DNA of 64,000 bases from Rossellomorea marisflavi (GCF_009806575.1 NZ_CP047096.1:1-64000), one strand, 5' to 3'; counted from the first letter of the stretch, positions 34,041 through 43,372 are shown. Numbers and translations are program-made. The notes: generated from the sequence alone by a model not told the origin.

Positions 34041-34070
34041 TATATATGAATATATAATCATATAATAATA
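34041..34070 (+). promoter_or_regulatory. Probable CzrA/ArsR-type operator upstream of czcD-like remnant
   Basis: TATATATGAATATATA followed by ATCATATAATAAT; the same sequence, inverted, is found at 32273-32304. Such ATAT-rich dyads are typical of ArsR-family metal sensors such as CzrA. Confidence 0.6.
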
Positions 34071-34161
34071 TTTTAGGTGTTGAGATTTATTCAGGTCATG
34101 CTGAGAAAGCACTTTCGCCTTTGAAAAGATGATTATTCTCTTGAAAAAGGAGGTCATTTGT

Positions 34162-34680
34162 ATGGCACACGATCATAGCAACCACTCTCACAATAGCAAT
34201 ACAAAAACACTTTTGATCTCATTTTATTATCATTACACTATACATGGCGGTAGAAGCAATCGGTGGATATGTCACTGATTGCCTGGCCCTTCTATCTGAC
34301 GCTGGACATATGCTCAGTGATTCCCTCTCTCTAGGAACCGCGTTAATAGCATTCAAATTTGGAAAAAAGCAGCGACCTACAGCAAGACTTACGGTTACAA
34401 ACGTTTTGAGATTCTTGCTGCTACCCTAAACGGACTTACGCTGATGGGAATTGCCCTCTTTATCTTTTATGAAGCGTTTAAAAGGTTCACCAAACCGCCG
34501 GAAGTGGCAACAGGCGGCATGCTCCTCATTTCTGTCATTGGTCTTCTCGTTAATATGTGTTGTTGGAAAGACCATAGCAATTCCGAAGAATATCTTTCCC
34601 TCCAAAACTCCCTCGGATGGTATTTGACTTCCCTTTTGTTTGCCATCCTGATCTCCAGGTTTGAACAAAAACGACGATAA
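34162..34680 (+). pseudogene. czcD: CzcD-like cation diffusion facilitator, N-terminal part only, frame broken
   Basis: ATG 34162 has AAGGAGG upstream. MAHDHSNHSHNSNTKT is a His-rich CDF N-terminus; then MAVEAIGGYVTDCLALLSDAGHMLSD (metal-site HxxxD as GHMLSD) and, in another frame, KTYGYKRFEILAATLNGLTLM. Two breaks (about 34225 in a T run, 34370 in an A run) fit single-base deletions. After GLLVNM near 34558 the sequence no longer looks like a CDF, so the gene is truly truncated. Confidence 0.75.
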
Positions 34681-35588
34681 TGGCATTGGAGAGGAATAAC
34701 CAGTATTTGTTCTTGATCCCACATATCTTGTTTGGATTTACTGCGTTTGTTTAGGGACTTTGCGGGGTATTGGTGGTTGGCTTTTCATCAACCATATGTT
34801 ATTAACTTTGCGGAAAATCTTAAAAAACCTCGCGTAAAAGGAGTTATTGCCAAAGCGGCAGTGAATCATCTTCTACGCCAGGTGGGATGGTATCATTTAG
34901 GGACTACAAGCCATATTCATGACAGGATAATCTATATACTCGCAGCCTCTATTGGCCATTTGTTTGATGACCCGCTTATCATAGTCGTCCCTATCCTTTT
35001 TTAGAAAACCTGTACCATCATCATATCCTTGTTCACAGGAAGAATGACGAACAGCGACCAGGTGTTAATTGGATTCAGAGAATGCTAAAATGGTTAAAGA
35101 CCTTCCTGATAAAAGATTATAGAAAGTCTTGGACATAAATGTCATCGCACCTCTTCCCATAAAGAACACTTTCTTCAAAAAAACCTTAGAAGACAGCGTT
35201 CAAAATTTATGATCTCAGTTACCGAGTTCATCACTATATATTGTTTTGTTTAACCCTTAAATCGTACACTATTTATGAATAAATAATATACCCCAATAAT
35301 AAACCCATTGCCGAAGAAGGAACTGATTCCTTTCACACGCGATGGAATTCTGTCTGAATAATATATCGCTGAACAGCTCTTTGGCATCCCGATAAAGGTA
35401 GACTTTGAGGTGAGAAGGGCCGACCTCTTGAGAAGCCTTCATAGGATTTATAGACCTGCTTCTTATCGTTATTTCATGGGTTTCGTTGCGTACAGTGATG
35501 TTCCGCCTTGAAGATGTCAGACAAGAGGAACACATACATAGCAGAACGCAGGGCCGACCTGCTTCGTGTGAGGAAAGGATGTTGAACC
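34681..35588. other. About 900 bases without a recognisable gene
   Basis: Contains short frames (for example 34732-35004 on the plus strand) with no ribosome binding site and no family resemblance. Base composition shifts from AT-rich to GC-rich toward 35480, marking the left edge of the sucrose segment. Probably remains of several recombined pieces. Confidence 0.4.
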
Positions 35589-36569
35589 ATGGTGAGCATA
35601 AAAGATGTAGCAGAAAAGGCGAACGTTGCGAAAAGTACCGTTTCCCTTGTCATCAATAACAATGGCTATGTTTCAGAGAAGACAAAGGAGAAAGTGGAGA
35701 AGGCCATGAGGGAGCTGAAATACGTCCCCAATCAGTTGGCCAAAAACCTATCCATCCGTAAATCGAATCTGATCGGGATTGTCATGCCCGATATCCTCCA
35801 TCCCTTCTTCTCCACCTTTATCAAGCATGTCGAGAAGGAGCTGTACGATAAGGGCTATATGACGATGGTGTGTGGATCCGTAGGCAGGAACCATGTCGAG
35901 AAAGAGTACATCGAGTGGCTCAACCGGAGTACGATGGATGGAATCATCATGGGTGCCCACAGCCTGGATATCAGTCATTATGTCGGGACGGATCGGCCCA
36001 TCGTAAGTCTGGATCGCTTTTTGAATGAGCGAATCCCAATGGTCTCATCCAATCACCATCAAGCAGCAGAATTGACCATCGGGCGATTGGAGAGAAGCGG
36101 GTGCACCCATGCCGTCCAATTCGTAGGATCAAGGAAGTATAATCTTGGAAGTGATACCTATGTGGAGCACTGCAAACGGATGTTTGAAGAGAAAGGCCAC
36201 CGCCTCGATTTCTTTGAAATGGACTCCAATACATTCACCCTCGAACAATATATGAAGGCCGCCTCAACGGCAATGGACAAGCATAAAGGGGCAGATGCAT
36301 TCATCGGGTCGGATCTCGTCATCTCCCAATGCCTTAAGATTGCCACGGAGAAGGGAATCCGGGTACCTGATGACCTGAAGCTGATCGCCTTCGATGGCAC
36401 CTATGTGACGCGGATAACGTCCCCTGTCATCACCGCGATCGTCCAACCCATCGAGAAGCTTGCGAGCCTAGCCACCGATGCCCTCATCCATCAGATCAAT
36501 GGAAACCCCATAAGAGAACGCCATATGATCCTCGATGTATCCATCCAGGAAGGGGAAACCACCCTCTGA
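35589..36569 (+). CDS. scrR: LacI-family repressor of sucrose genes (ScrR-like)
   Basis: 326 residues. SIKDVAEKANVAKSTVSLVINNN is the LacI helix-turn-helix, followed by the hinge KYVPNQLAKNLSIRKSNLIG and a periplasmic-binding-like effector domain (GADAFIGSDLVISQCLKIATEKGIRVPDDL, IAFDGTY). Position before PTS IIBC and sucrose-6-phosphate hydrolase indicates sucrose or fructose-6-phosphate as signal. GAGGAAAGG precedes the ATG. Confidence 0.88.
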   Translation: MVSIKDVAEKANVAKSTVSLVINNNGYVSEKTKEKVEKAMRELKYVPNQLAKNLSIRKSNLIGIVMPDILHPFFSTFIKHVEKELYDKGYMTMVCGSVGRNHVEKEYIEWLNRSTMDGIIMGAHSLDISHYVGTDRPIVSLDRFLNERIPMVSSNHHQAAELTIGRLERSGCTHAVQFVGSRKYNLGSDTYVEHCKRMFEEKGHRLDFFEMDSNTFTLEQYMKAASTAMDKHKGADAFIGSDLVISQCLKIATEKGIRVPDDLKLIAFDGTYVTRITSPVITAIVQPIEKLASLATDALIHQINGNPIRERHMILDVSIQEGETTL

Positions 36570-36590
36570 TGAAACGCTTCCAAAAAAAGA

Positions 36591-36691
36591 TTGACAGTAA
36601 CATTCAACGGTGATAGATTTTTAAATGTAAAACCGGTTCGATATCCACTGGTTTTGCATTTATTTTACTCTTGTATAAAACCGGTTCGATA
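36591..36691 (+). promoter_or_regulatory. scr promoter with two identical LacI-type operators
   Basis: TTGACA (36591-36596), 17 bases, TAGATT (36614-36619). Downstream of it the 15-mer AAAACCGGTTCGATA occurs twice, at 36629-36643 and 36677-36691; its core AACCGGTT is palindromic like LacI/GalR operators. ScrR binding just after the start point would block transcription. Confidence 0.85.
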
Positions 36692-36713
36692 CATTGAAAG
36701 GGGATGCGTTTCC

Positions 36714-38108
36714 ATGAAAAAAGATCCAGTCATAACGGCAAAAGGCGTCATTGCGGCGCTGGGAGGAGCAAACAATATCCTCTCGGCCACACACTGTGCC
36801 ACCAGACTTCGCGTGGAAGTTCGCGACGCTTCACGAGTTCAAGAGGAGAACATCAAAGAGTTGGATGGCGTGGCAGGCTATTTCGAACAGAATGGCCAGC
36901 ATCAGGTGATCCTGGGAACAGGGTTCGTCAACAAAGTCCACCTGGAAGTGACCCGACTTCTAGGACATGCCCCTCCCTCGTCAGACCAAGTTGAAAAGCC
37001 TAAAGGCACGGCATTTCAACGTATAACCAAGGACATTTCCGATATCTTCATCCCCATCATCCCGATCCTCCTTGCCACAGGAATCCTGATGGGGCTACAA
37101 GGCTTATGGGTCAACGGATTCGGCTTCTCTATGAGCAAGAATGTAAGCGTTATTTTCTCCGTATTGACCGAGACGGCCTATGTATTCATTCCTGTCCTGG
37201 TCTGTTGGTCGGCGAATAAGAAGTACGGGGGATCACCGATTATCGGAATCGTTCTCGGCTTGATGCTTGTCTCCCCCATCCTCCCTAACAAATGGGATGT
37301 GGTGAACGGAGCTTCGGATCCCCTCCTCTTCCCAATCGGTCCCATCGACTTAACGATCGTCGGCTATCAAAGTTCAGTCCTGCCAGCTCTGTGCATGGGG
37401 ATCGTGGCAGCCCTTCTTGAGAAGAAGCTGAACAAAGTCATACCAGATCTCGTCAACATGCTCTTCGTGCCATTCCTGACGGTTTCGATTTCTCTATTGA
37501 CTGGTTTGTTTCTAGTAGGACCTATCCTTTCTCTCATCGAAAAAGGATTGACCGACCTGATCTTATATAGCTTGACCCTCCCATTCGGAATCGGTGGGAT
37601 TGTCTATGGGGGCGGAATTCAGCTCCTATGCGTGGTTGGCATGCATCACACGGTGACGCCGGTCATTGTCAGTATTTTCGCACAGACCGGCCTTGATTAC
37701 ATCAACCCACTGGGCACGGCCGCGATCGCCGGTCAACTGGGAGCTGGACTTGCCGTTGTCATGATGGAGCGCAACAGGCGCAAACGTAGCAAGATGGTAC
37801 CAGCATTGGTTCCTGCATTATTCGGGATTTCAGAGCCCGTCATGTATGGGCTGACCTTCCCCACGTTAAAGCCATTCTTCATGGGGTGCTTGGGCGGGGC
37901 AGCCGGGGGTGCGTTCGCCGGCATCATCCAACTAGCCGCGAAAGGCACGGGGGCTTCCATGATCCCCGGAGCCCTCTTATACCTCGAGGGTGGACTGCTT
38001 TCGTACTTGTTTGTCCTTGTCATCTCCATATCCGTCGCCTATGTCGGAACAGTTCTCATCACGGCGCGCGATAGGAAAAAACAACAACTTGAACAACAAA
38101 CTGCTTGA
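36714..38108 (+). CDS. scrA: Sucrose-specific PTS permease IIBC
   Basis: ATG 36714 follows AAAGGGGATG. The EIIB domain has the phospho-Cys in ATHCATRLRVEV; a linker leads to EIIC with about ten membrane helices (IFIPIIPILLATGILMGLQGLW, GISEPVMYGLTFP, the family-typical GxxEPxxYG). No IIA is fused, as in most sucrose/trehalose class permeases that use the glucose IIA. It imports sucrose as sucrose-6-phosphate. Confidence 0.9.
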   Translation: MKKDPVITAKGVIAALGGANNILSATHCATRLRVEVRDASRVQEENIKELDGVAGYFEQNGQHQVILGTGFVNKVHLEVTRLLGHAPPSSDQVEKPKGTAFQRITKDISDIFIPIIPILLATGILMGLQGLWVNGFGFSMSKNVSVIFSVLTETAYVFIPVLVCWSANKKYGGSPIIGIVLGLMLVSPILPNKWDVVNGASDPLLFPIGPIDLTIVGYQSSVLPALCMGIVAALLEKKLNKVIPDLVNMLFVPFLTVSISLLTGLFLVGPILSLIEKGLTDLILYSLTLPFGIGGIVYGGGIQLLCVVGMHHTVTPVIVSIFAQTGLDYINPLGTAAIAGQLGAGLAVVMMERNRRKRSKMVPALVPALFGISEPVMYGLTFPTLKPFFMGCLGGAAGGAFAGIIQLAAKGTGASMIPGALLYLEGGLLSYLFVLVISISVAYVGTVLITARDRKKQQLEQQTA

Positions 38109-38122
38109 TAGCGAGGGATACC

Positions 38123-39559
38123 ATGAATTTTATCGATTTTTCCAATCGTCAGAACAGGAATGTGCGCTTGACGGACGTATCCGATGACTACTTGAATGCG
38201 ATTCGTGAGCTAGCGAAGAATGACCCCTATTATCCGGGGTATCACATCGCTCCGGAACATGGACTATTGAATGACCCGAACGGCTTGTACCAAGATGAAG
38301 AAGGCTTTTTCCATCTCTTCTATCAGTGGTTCCCCATCGGACCTGTTCACGGGTTGAAATATTGGTACCATGTCTCGACGGAGGATTTTATACACTACCG
38401 TGATCACGGGTGCATGATCTCCCCCGATCACCCGGATGATCATGAGGGCTGCTACACGGGAATGGCCTTGAAAGATCAAGGGAATGTTCATCTGTTCTAT
38501 ACCGGAATCAAAGGAGATGACAAGATCCCCACCACCCTTCACGCGCAGATCAAGGACGGGGAGCTGACGCCCAAACAGGCCATCGCTCGTTGGGATCCCA
38601 CCGTTTCGACGCTTAACTACCGGGATCCATTCGTTTATCAGAAGGACGGGAGCTATTACATGCTCGTAGGTGCCGAGGATCTTCAGCACAAGGGAATCAT
38701 CATGCTATACAAAGGGGAGTCCCCGACCGAATTCACCTACTTGGGCAAGCTTGAACTGATGGATCACTATTTCGGCTATATGATCGAGTGCCCGAACTAT
38801 TACGAGGAAGATGGGAAGGGCATCCTGATCTTTTCCCCACAGGGGATTAAGAGCCCGAATCGATACGATTATCGCAACGTCTTCTCCGTCGTTTATGCCG
38901 TCGGGGCTACGATCGATCCCGACACCCTTCAGTATGACCATAATACATTCTACGAGTTGGATAAAGGTTTCGACTTTTATGCACCGCAGGTCTTTAAAGA
39001 TCGGAACGGACGCCGAATCCTATACGGCTGGCTCGGTAACTCGAAAAGTCCCTATCCGACAGACGGGAACCAATGGGCTCACATGCTCACGATCCCGAGG
39101 GAAGTGACCGTTGAAGGGGACAGATTGAAACAGTGGCCGCTTAAGGAACTTCACCAGCTCAGGGAAGAATCAATCCGCATCGAGGGGGAACATTTCCTTC
39201 AGACGAGAAGCCTTGAACTACGTTTCCGTGTCAGCAGCTCATTCCAGATCACCCTATCCAACGGACGAGGCGAATCACTCACCTTCCAATCTTCGGATGG
39301 CGAATATACCCTTGATCGTTCGAAGACCACCATCCTCTACAATGAGCGTTACGGGCAAGTGAGATACAGCAAGCGCCTGAATCCTGAAGAACACGAAGGG
39401 TGCCTGTATCTCGACCGCTCAAGCATAGAACTCTTCTTGGACGGTGGCCTGACCGTCTTTACGGGACGATTCTTCCTTGAAGACTTCGATCGGATCGAAG
39501 TGTCAGGAACAGAAGGGACACTGTATCCATTGAGTGGAATTTGTATCCAGAAAGAATGA
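38123..39559 (+). CDS. scrB: Sucrose-6-phosphate hydrolase (GH32)
   Basis: ATG 38123 after GCGAGGGA. The GH32 motifs are present: nucleophile region GLLNDPNGLYQ, transition-state Asp in YRDPFVY, acid/base in IECPNYY, plus FYQWFP. The C-terminal beta sandwich ends LDRSSIELFLDGG...FTGRFF. It splits sucrose-6-phosphate to glucose-6-phosphate and fructose. The scrA stop lies 14 bases upstream. The whole scr segment is visibly richer in GC than its surroundings, a sign of separate origin. Confidence 0.92.
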   Translation: MNFIDFSNRQNRNVRLTDVSDDYLNAIRELAKNDPYYPGYHIAPEHGLLNDPNGLYQDEEGFFHLFYQWFPIGPVHGLKYWYHVSTEDFIHYRDHGCMISPDHPDDHEGCYTGMALKDQGNVHLFYTGIKGDDKIPTTLHAQIKDGELTPKQAIARWDPTVSTLNYRDPFVYQKDGSYYMLVGAEDLQHKGIIMLYKGESPTEFTYLGKLELMDHYFGYMIECPNYYEEDGKGILIFSPQGIKSPNRYDYRNVFSVVYAVGATIDPDTLQYDHNTFYELDKGFDFYAPQVFKDRNGRRILYGWLGNSKSPYPTDGNQWAHMLTIPREVTVEGDRLKQWPLKELHQLREESIRIEGEHFLQTRSLELRFRVSSSFQITLSNGRGESLTFQSSDGEYTLDRSKTTILYNERYGQVRYSKRLNPEEHEGCLYLDRSSIELFLDGGLTVFTGRFFLEDFDRIEVSGTEGTLYPLSGICIQKE

Positions 39560-39715
39560 TGAATCGATTTCAGCACAGTATGACATGGGTACAAGTAAAA
39601 CCTAACGGCTTCTAATAGGACAAATAATAAAGAATTAATAGTTCCTAAAAAGGACTGTTCCATACACCCAATTTGAAGTTCCACAAGGTAAACAAGGGGT
39701 TCCCCACCCTAGTAG

Positions 39716-39754
39716 AACCAGGCATCCTTTTCAAAAAGAATGACCTGGTTTTAT
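39716..39754 (+). terminator. Terminator downstream of the sucrose operon
   Basis: AACCAGG-CAT...ATG-CCTGGTT with inner CCTTTT/AAAAGA pairs, followed by TTAT. Confidence 0.75.
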
Positions 39755-39781
39755 AAATATAATCTGTGTTAGCAAGAGATT

Positions 39782-39833
39782 TTTCTGTAATCAAAAACAA
39801 TTACGTTTACGTAATTGTTTTTGATTACAGAAA
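39782..39833. repeat. Perfect 24-bp inverted repeat with 4-base loop
   Basis: Left arm TTTCTGTAATCAAAAACA ATTACG and its exact complement flank TTTA. The arm length is far above that of ordinary terminators here; either a bidirectional terminator or two mobile-element ends lying end to end. Confidence 0.85.
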
Positions 39834-39989
39834 TAATTACTATTTCACGACTACTCCGATTAAAGAAGGCAGATTTATACCCTTTAACTAGAGGTGGCCT
39901 TGTTCTTTCAAGCTGTAATAGTCTGTTTTCGCGTTGACGATCAAGTGATTAAACAATTCCCTCTCTCATAAGCGAAGTTGTTACACTGA

Positions 39990-40230
39990 GGAGAAAGAAG
40001 GAGGAAAGTTCAACTGCACCGGATGGGTCCAAAACCGCATGTCTCCCGCCTGAGCCGCAGAGGGATAAATGACTAAAAGTCGGCACGTTAAAACGCCCCT
40101 CTTTCACAATGAAAGAGGGTACTGTTGGAGGCGGTTCGGTGCACTCAGTCACACGTCCCGGTATAAGCTTCAATGTGCATGGGAGATACAATGTCTCCTG
40201 TACTAAATGTAATTGCGTGCTCACAGATGG
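39990..40230. ncRNA. Possible structured RNA, unassigned
   Basis: The stretch contains CCCTCTTTC-ACAAT-GAAAGAGGG, GGGAGAT-ACA-ATGTCTCC and further complementary pairs, and its composition is unlike flanking AT-rich DNA. On the minus strand it ends near GTTGAACTTT, which recalls the right end RNAs of IS200/IS605-type elements, but no tnpA or tnpB is present. Low confidence. Confidence 0.25.
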
Positions 40231-40387
40231 AAATTCTTTTTTTACCTTTTAAAAACCCTAACATATATCCCTTATTGGCTGTCCACCTGAAATCAACCCT
40301 CGAATTATAATGAAATTATAGCATTATCAATAAAAATTAGATTTTTTAATAATGAGAAAGACCTTCTATTAATAAGGATATGTTTTG

Positions 40388-41644
40388 TTACTTAGTATTT
40401 TCATTTTTCTTTTTATCATATACTTTGTTATACGTTTCCCTCACACTATCATCAGACTTTTCTTCAATAAAGTATGCTATTGCTGCTTCACACAAGGCAT
40501 ATGTACCTGCTGATGCAACAACACCTGATATTACATTACCAGCAATAGGAATAAATTTCACTAACTGACGAGCAATTTGTCTTAGTGCAAATCCAGCGCC
40601 CACATTTACGCCTATCGCACTTAAAAACTCAACTACTCCTTTTTTATCAACTTTTTTCCCACCTATTAAAGCAATAGAAGTAACCATTGCAATCTGTACT
40701 CCAGTAATCATGGGTAAATCCGAACCAGGAATAGGATTTGCACCAATCAGCCCAGTAATTCCTGCAACACTTGCCCCAATTCTACGAGCAACCTTCTTTT
40801 GAACAGTTCTTATTTTTGCTAATCTAGCCATCACTACTTGGGCTTCATTGGGTAATTGTTCAATTAAATAATCTAATAAAGTATCTACGTTCCACCTTAT
40901 ATCATAAACAATATCGTTATCATCGAATTCAAGATAACAACAAATTGGTATAACTGTAACAGGATTTGAAACTGTATCACGCAATTTAGTTGATAATACA
41001 TTAATGGAATCTGCAATGTTTTTTTGTTTTACTGGATGTTCAAAGGGAGGGGTATCAGGTTTTTTGGGACTTAGTTCATCGACTTGAGTAACCAGACCAA
41101 TAATAGGTACATTGTATTCGTGATGTGAATGAATAGAATTTTTCAATTCTAATAGTTGCTCTAAATCTTCATCGATTCTTGCACTTACTTCTTTAGCCTT
41201 ACTTAAAAATAAAATTGCATCTGGGCATTTCTCTTTAATAGATGCCTTGACTTCCTCCAAAGCAGAGGATTGCGAATAATCTTCTTCTGGTTTATCCGCC
41301 TCACCTAACCCCCTTGTATCAAGTATTTCAAGACTTCCTAATTCTGATTTATAAGTGTGCCATCTCCCCATACCTGTTTTTGCTTTAACATCGCCAATCT
41401 CTGCTCTCATTTCACTGAAGATAGCATTAATCAAACTTGATTTCCCTGCACCTCTTCTACCCACAATTGCAATTCGAGCAGGCCTTGCATCTAGTGTAAA
41501 TGACTTTAAAGTATTTATTTCTTCTTTAATTTTCCCTTTAATCTTTTCTGGAAGCTTTGAATTTAGTAATGCCTTATAAATTGATTGAAATAACTCATCA
41601 ATTTGTTGGTATTGATCTTGTTGACCATCTCGATTATTACTCAT
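40388..41644 (-). CDS. Dynamin/Era-like GTPase with C-terminal membrane helices
   Basis: 418 residues. G1 IVGRRGAGKSSLINAIF, G3 LDTRGLGE, G4 VTQVDEL are in order within residues 58-210; the C-terminal part has hydrophobic, Gly/Ala-rich segments (GASVAGITGLIGANPIPGSD, GVNVGAGFALRQIARQ, AGNVISGVVASAGTYAL), like the DUF697/YcjF-type tails of YfjP-like GTPases. Probably a membrane-associated GTPase. It stands alone; such genes occur in defence islands, but role is unknown. Confidence 0.75.
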   Translation of the reverse strand: MSNNRDGQQDQYQQIDELFQSIYKALLNSKLPEKIKGKIKEEINTLKSFTLDARPARIAIVGRRGAGKSSLINAIFSEMRAEIGDVKAKTGMGRWHTYKSELGSLEILDTRGLGEADKPEEDYSQSSALEEVKASIKEKCPDAILFLSKAKEVSARIDEDLEQLLELKNSIHSHHEYNVPIIGLVTQVDELSPKKPDTPPFEHPVKQKNIADSINVLSTKLRDTVSNPVTVIPICCYLEFDDNDIVYDIRWNVDTLLDYLIEQLPNEAQVVMARLAKIRTVQKKVARRIGASVAGITGLIGANPIPGSDLPMITGVQIAMVTSIALIGGKKVDKKGVVEFLSAIGVNVGAGFALRQIARQLVKFIPIAGNVISGVVASAGTYALCEAAIAYFIEEKSDDSVRETYNKVYDKKKNENTK

Positions 41645-41828
41645 TAGCTTTCCCCCTATGTATAATGGTAAATTTGCCCTATACAGCTATAATTATTTCA
41701 TTAATAAATTACTTTGTCTACTAAACTAGCGATACAAAATGTTAATATAATCCACTTTAAGGTCTCATCACCATAACTTATGGTTAACTTCCAATTGTAT
41801 TGAAATTGCTACATAGCTAGAAGATTAT

Positions 41829-41978
41829 GATACTCCTGCAGAAATACTTAATGATGCAATTATCCATTTTACACAACATGCTTTGGAGCGAATGAGTATT
41901 AAAAAGGTTTGTATTAATCGCTACTGGAATTATGGTGAACCCAATAGGTTAAGACGCCTCAAGAATAAGTATAAATAA
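41829..41978 (+). pseudogene. Fragment resembling a DUF4258-type protein
   Basis: Frame DTPAEILNDAIIHFTQHALERMSI and ending LRRLKNKYK. The HALERM motif recalls the start of DUF4258 (mRNase-like fold) proteins. No start codon with ribosome binding site; truncated. Confidence 0.4.
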
Positions 41979-42016
41979 ACAATTACACAAACGTATACGG
42001 TTGTGTAATTGTTTTT
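41979..42016 (+). terminator. Terminator
   Basis: AACAATTACACAA pairs with TTGTGTAATTGTT and is followed by TTTT. Confidence 0.85.
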
Positions 42017-42252
42017 TGGTTAATAACAGCTTTACAATCTAGACGGAGTTAGTTTTATACGAACAGTAGGGTGTTCCTGTAAAACATTTCTATAAAATGT
42101 ACATAAAACGAAAGTTAAATGGACACTATTTTAGTCATGTATTCGAATAGTCCATAAACCCGTACTTAAGTCTATAAACTCATCCTTTTTTCTACGTTGA
42201 CGATTCCATAGGTTTTATGTACGATTAGAGCATAGAAAAGGGAGATGTTGGT

Positions 42253-42821
42253 ATGAAAATTGGATATGCGCGGGTGTCGACCAAAGATCAGTCCCTCGAG
42301 CTTCAAAAAGACGCACTGGAGAAATACGGGGTGGAGCGAATCTACTCAGAGAAAGAATCCGGAGGAAAATGGGACCGGGAAGAATTGACGAAGTGCCTGG
42401 ATCACCTTAGACCGGGTGATACCTTGGTAGTCTACAAATTGGACAGATTGGCAAGGAGTCAGAAACAGCTGATTGAAATTGCTGACCGCCTTCGGGAAGA
42501 GGACGTAGAGCTTGTGAGCATATCTGAGCAACTGGACACAAGGACGGCGATCGGAAAGGCCATGTTCGGCATGATCGGAGTCATGGCCGAACTAGAGCGA
42601 AACATGATCCGTGAGCGAACGTCTGCCGGGTTGGCCGCAGCTCGTGCCAGGGGACGGCGCGGGGGAAGGCCTAAAATGAATCCGGAAAAGATCGGTACGC
42701 CTTATCCTTATATGATGCGCGGGAGATGACGATTTCCGAGATCACCGCGGAAACCGGTGTAAGCAAGTCTTTATTGTACAAAGAGCTGAATAAGCGTAAT
42801 TTAAAACAGGCTACCGAGTGA
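42253..42821 (+). pseudogene. Serine resolvase (Tn3-type), frameshifted near the C-terminus
   Basis: ATG 42253 (MKIGYARVSTKDQSLELQK) has Ser10 in RVSTKDQ and the KLDRLARS and ELERNMIRERTSAGLAAA motifs. At about 42693 one base is missing relative to the second copy (GATCGG against GATCCGG), giving an early stop at 42729. In the other frame the helix-turn-helix (EMTISEITAETGVSKSLLYKEL) continues to 42821. The catalytic domain is whole but the DNA-binding domain is lost. Confidence 0.88.
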
Positions 42822-42836
42822 TCGGCAGCCTGTTTA
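42804..42836 (+). terminator. Terminator of the first resolvase gene
   Basis: AAACAGGCT...AGCCTGTTT hairpin overlapping the stop codon; the second resolvase copy ends with the same structure (46594-46623). Confidence 0.8.
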
Positions 42837-42944
42837 AAGTTGCATTCTTTCTATTTTACATACCTGGATGGATGCGGAGAAATAAATGTGATAGATATTC
42901 ACTTATTATCACATTAAATAATTCATTATAGTAGATGAATATGT

Positions 42945-42959
42945 AGAAGTTATGAAGAT
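42945..42959 (+). promoter_or_regulatory. Shared 15-base box before the Cys-rich protein gene
   Basis: AGAAGTTATGAAGAT occurs here and, identical, at 46043-46057 upstream of the ydhK-like gene. The two flank the two-component system; a response-regulator site is the obvious guess. Confidence 0.55.
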
Positions 42960-43042
42960 TTTTTATTTTATCTTTTCCTGTTTATCTCCTCATTAACAGG
43001 CTAAACAGATACCGAACCTACAATCTAAAGGAGGAAATTACC

Positions 43043-43372
43043 ATGACCCAAGAACAAATTAATCAATGTATTGAGGAATGTTTAGCCTGTATGACCGCAT
43101 GTAATCATTGCTTCGATGCCTGTCTACAAGAGGAAGATGTCAACATGATGTCGGAATGCATTCGCTACGATCGCGAGTGCGCAGATATATGTGCCTATGC
43201 TGTAAACGCCATGACCCGAAATAGTCCGTTTATGGCTTCTATTTGTGAACTATGCGCAGACATTTGTGTAGCGTGCGGCAATGAATGTAATAAACATTCC
43301 CATGATCACTGTCAGGCTTGTGCAGATGCATGTCTAAAATGTGCAAAAATGTGCCGTGAAATGGCTCATTAA
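43043..43372 (+). CDS. Four-helix-bundle Cys-rich copper-binding protein (YhjQ/Csp3-like)
   Basis: 109 residues with 18 or so Cys in CxxxC and CxxC spacings (CIEECLACMTACNHCFDAC; CELCADICVACGNEC; CQACADACLKCAKMC). This is the pattern of cytosolic copper storage proteins, tetrameric four-helix bundles that fill with Cu(I). No signal peptide. AAAGGAGG precedes the ATG. Neighbouring two-component system and ydhK-like gene support copper handling. Confidence 0.88.
   Translation: MTQEQINQCIEECLACMTACNHCFDACLQEEDVNMMSECIRYDRECADICAYAVNAMTRNSPFMASICELCADICVACGNECNKHSHDHCQACADACLKCAKMCREMAH

Larger units (their letters stand above)
39560..40387. other. About 830 bases without a gene, rich in hairpins
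   Basis: Holds a terminator (39716-39754), a 24-bp perfect palindrome (39782-39833) and a GC-rich, densely self-complementary stretch at 39990-40230. The last has no ribosome binding site or credible frame. Confidence 0.5.
41645..42252. other. About 600 bases with a small gene fragment and a possible res site
   Basis: Contains the fragment at 41829-41978, its terminator at 41979-42016, and at about 42190-42240 TCTACGTTGACGA ... GGTTTTATGTACGATTAG before the resolvase, similar to a sequence at about 30700-30730. Otherwise nothing recognised. Confidence 0.45.

Noticed and set aside
34732-35004. Plus-strand frame of 90 codons as a gene
   Set aside because: No ribosome binding site, unusual composition for a protein and location in recombined debris.
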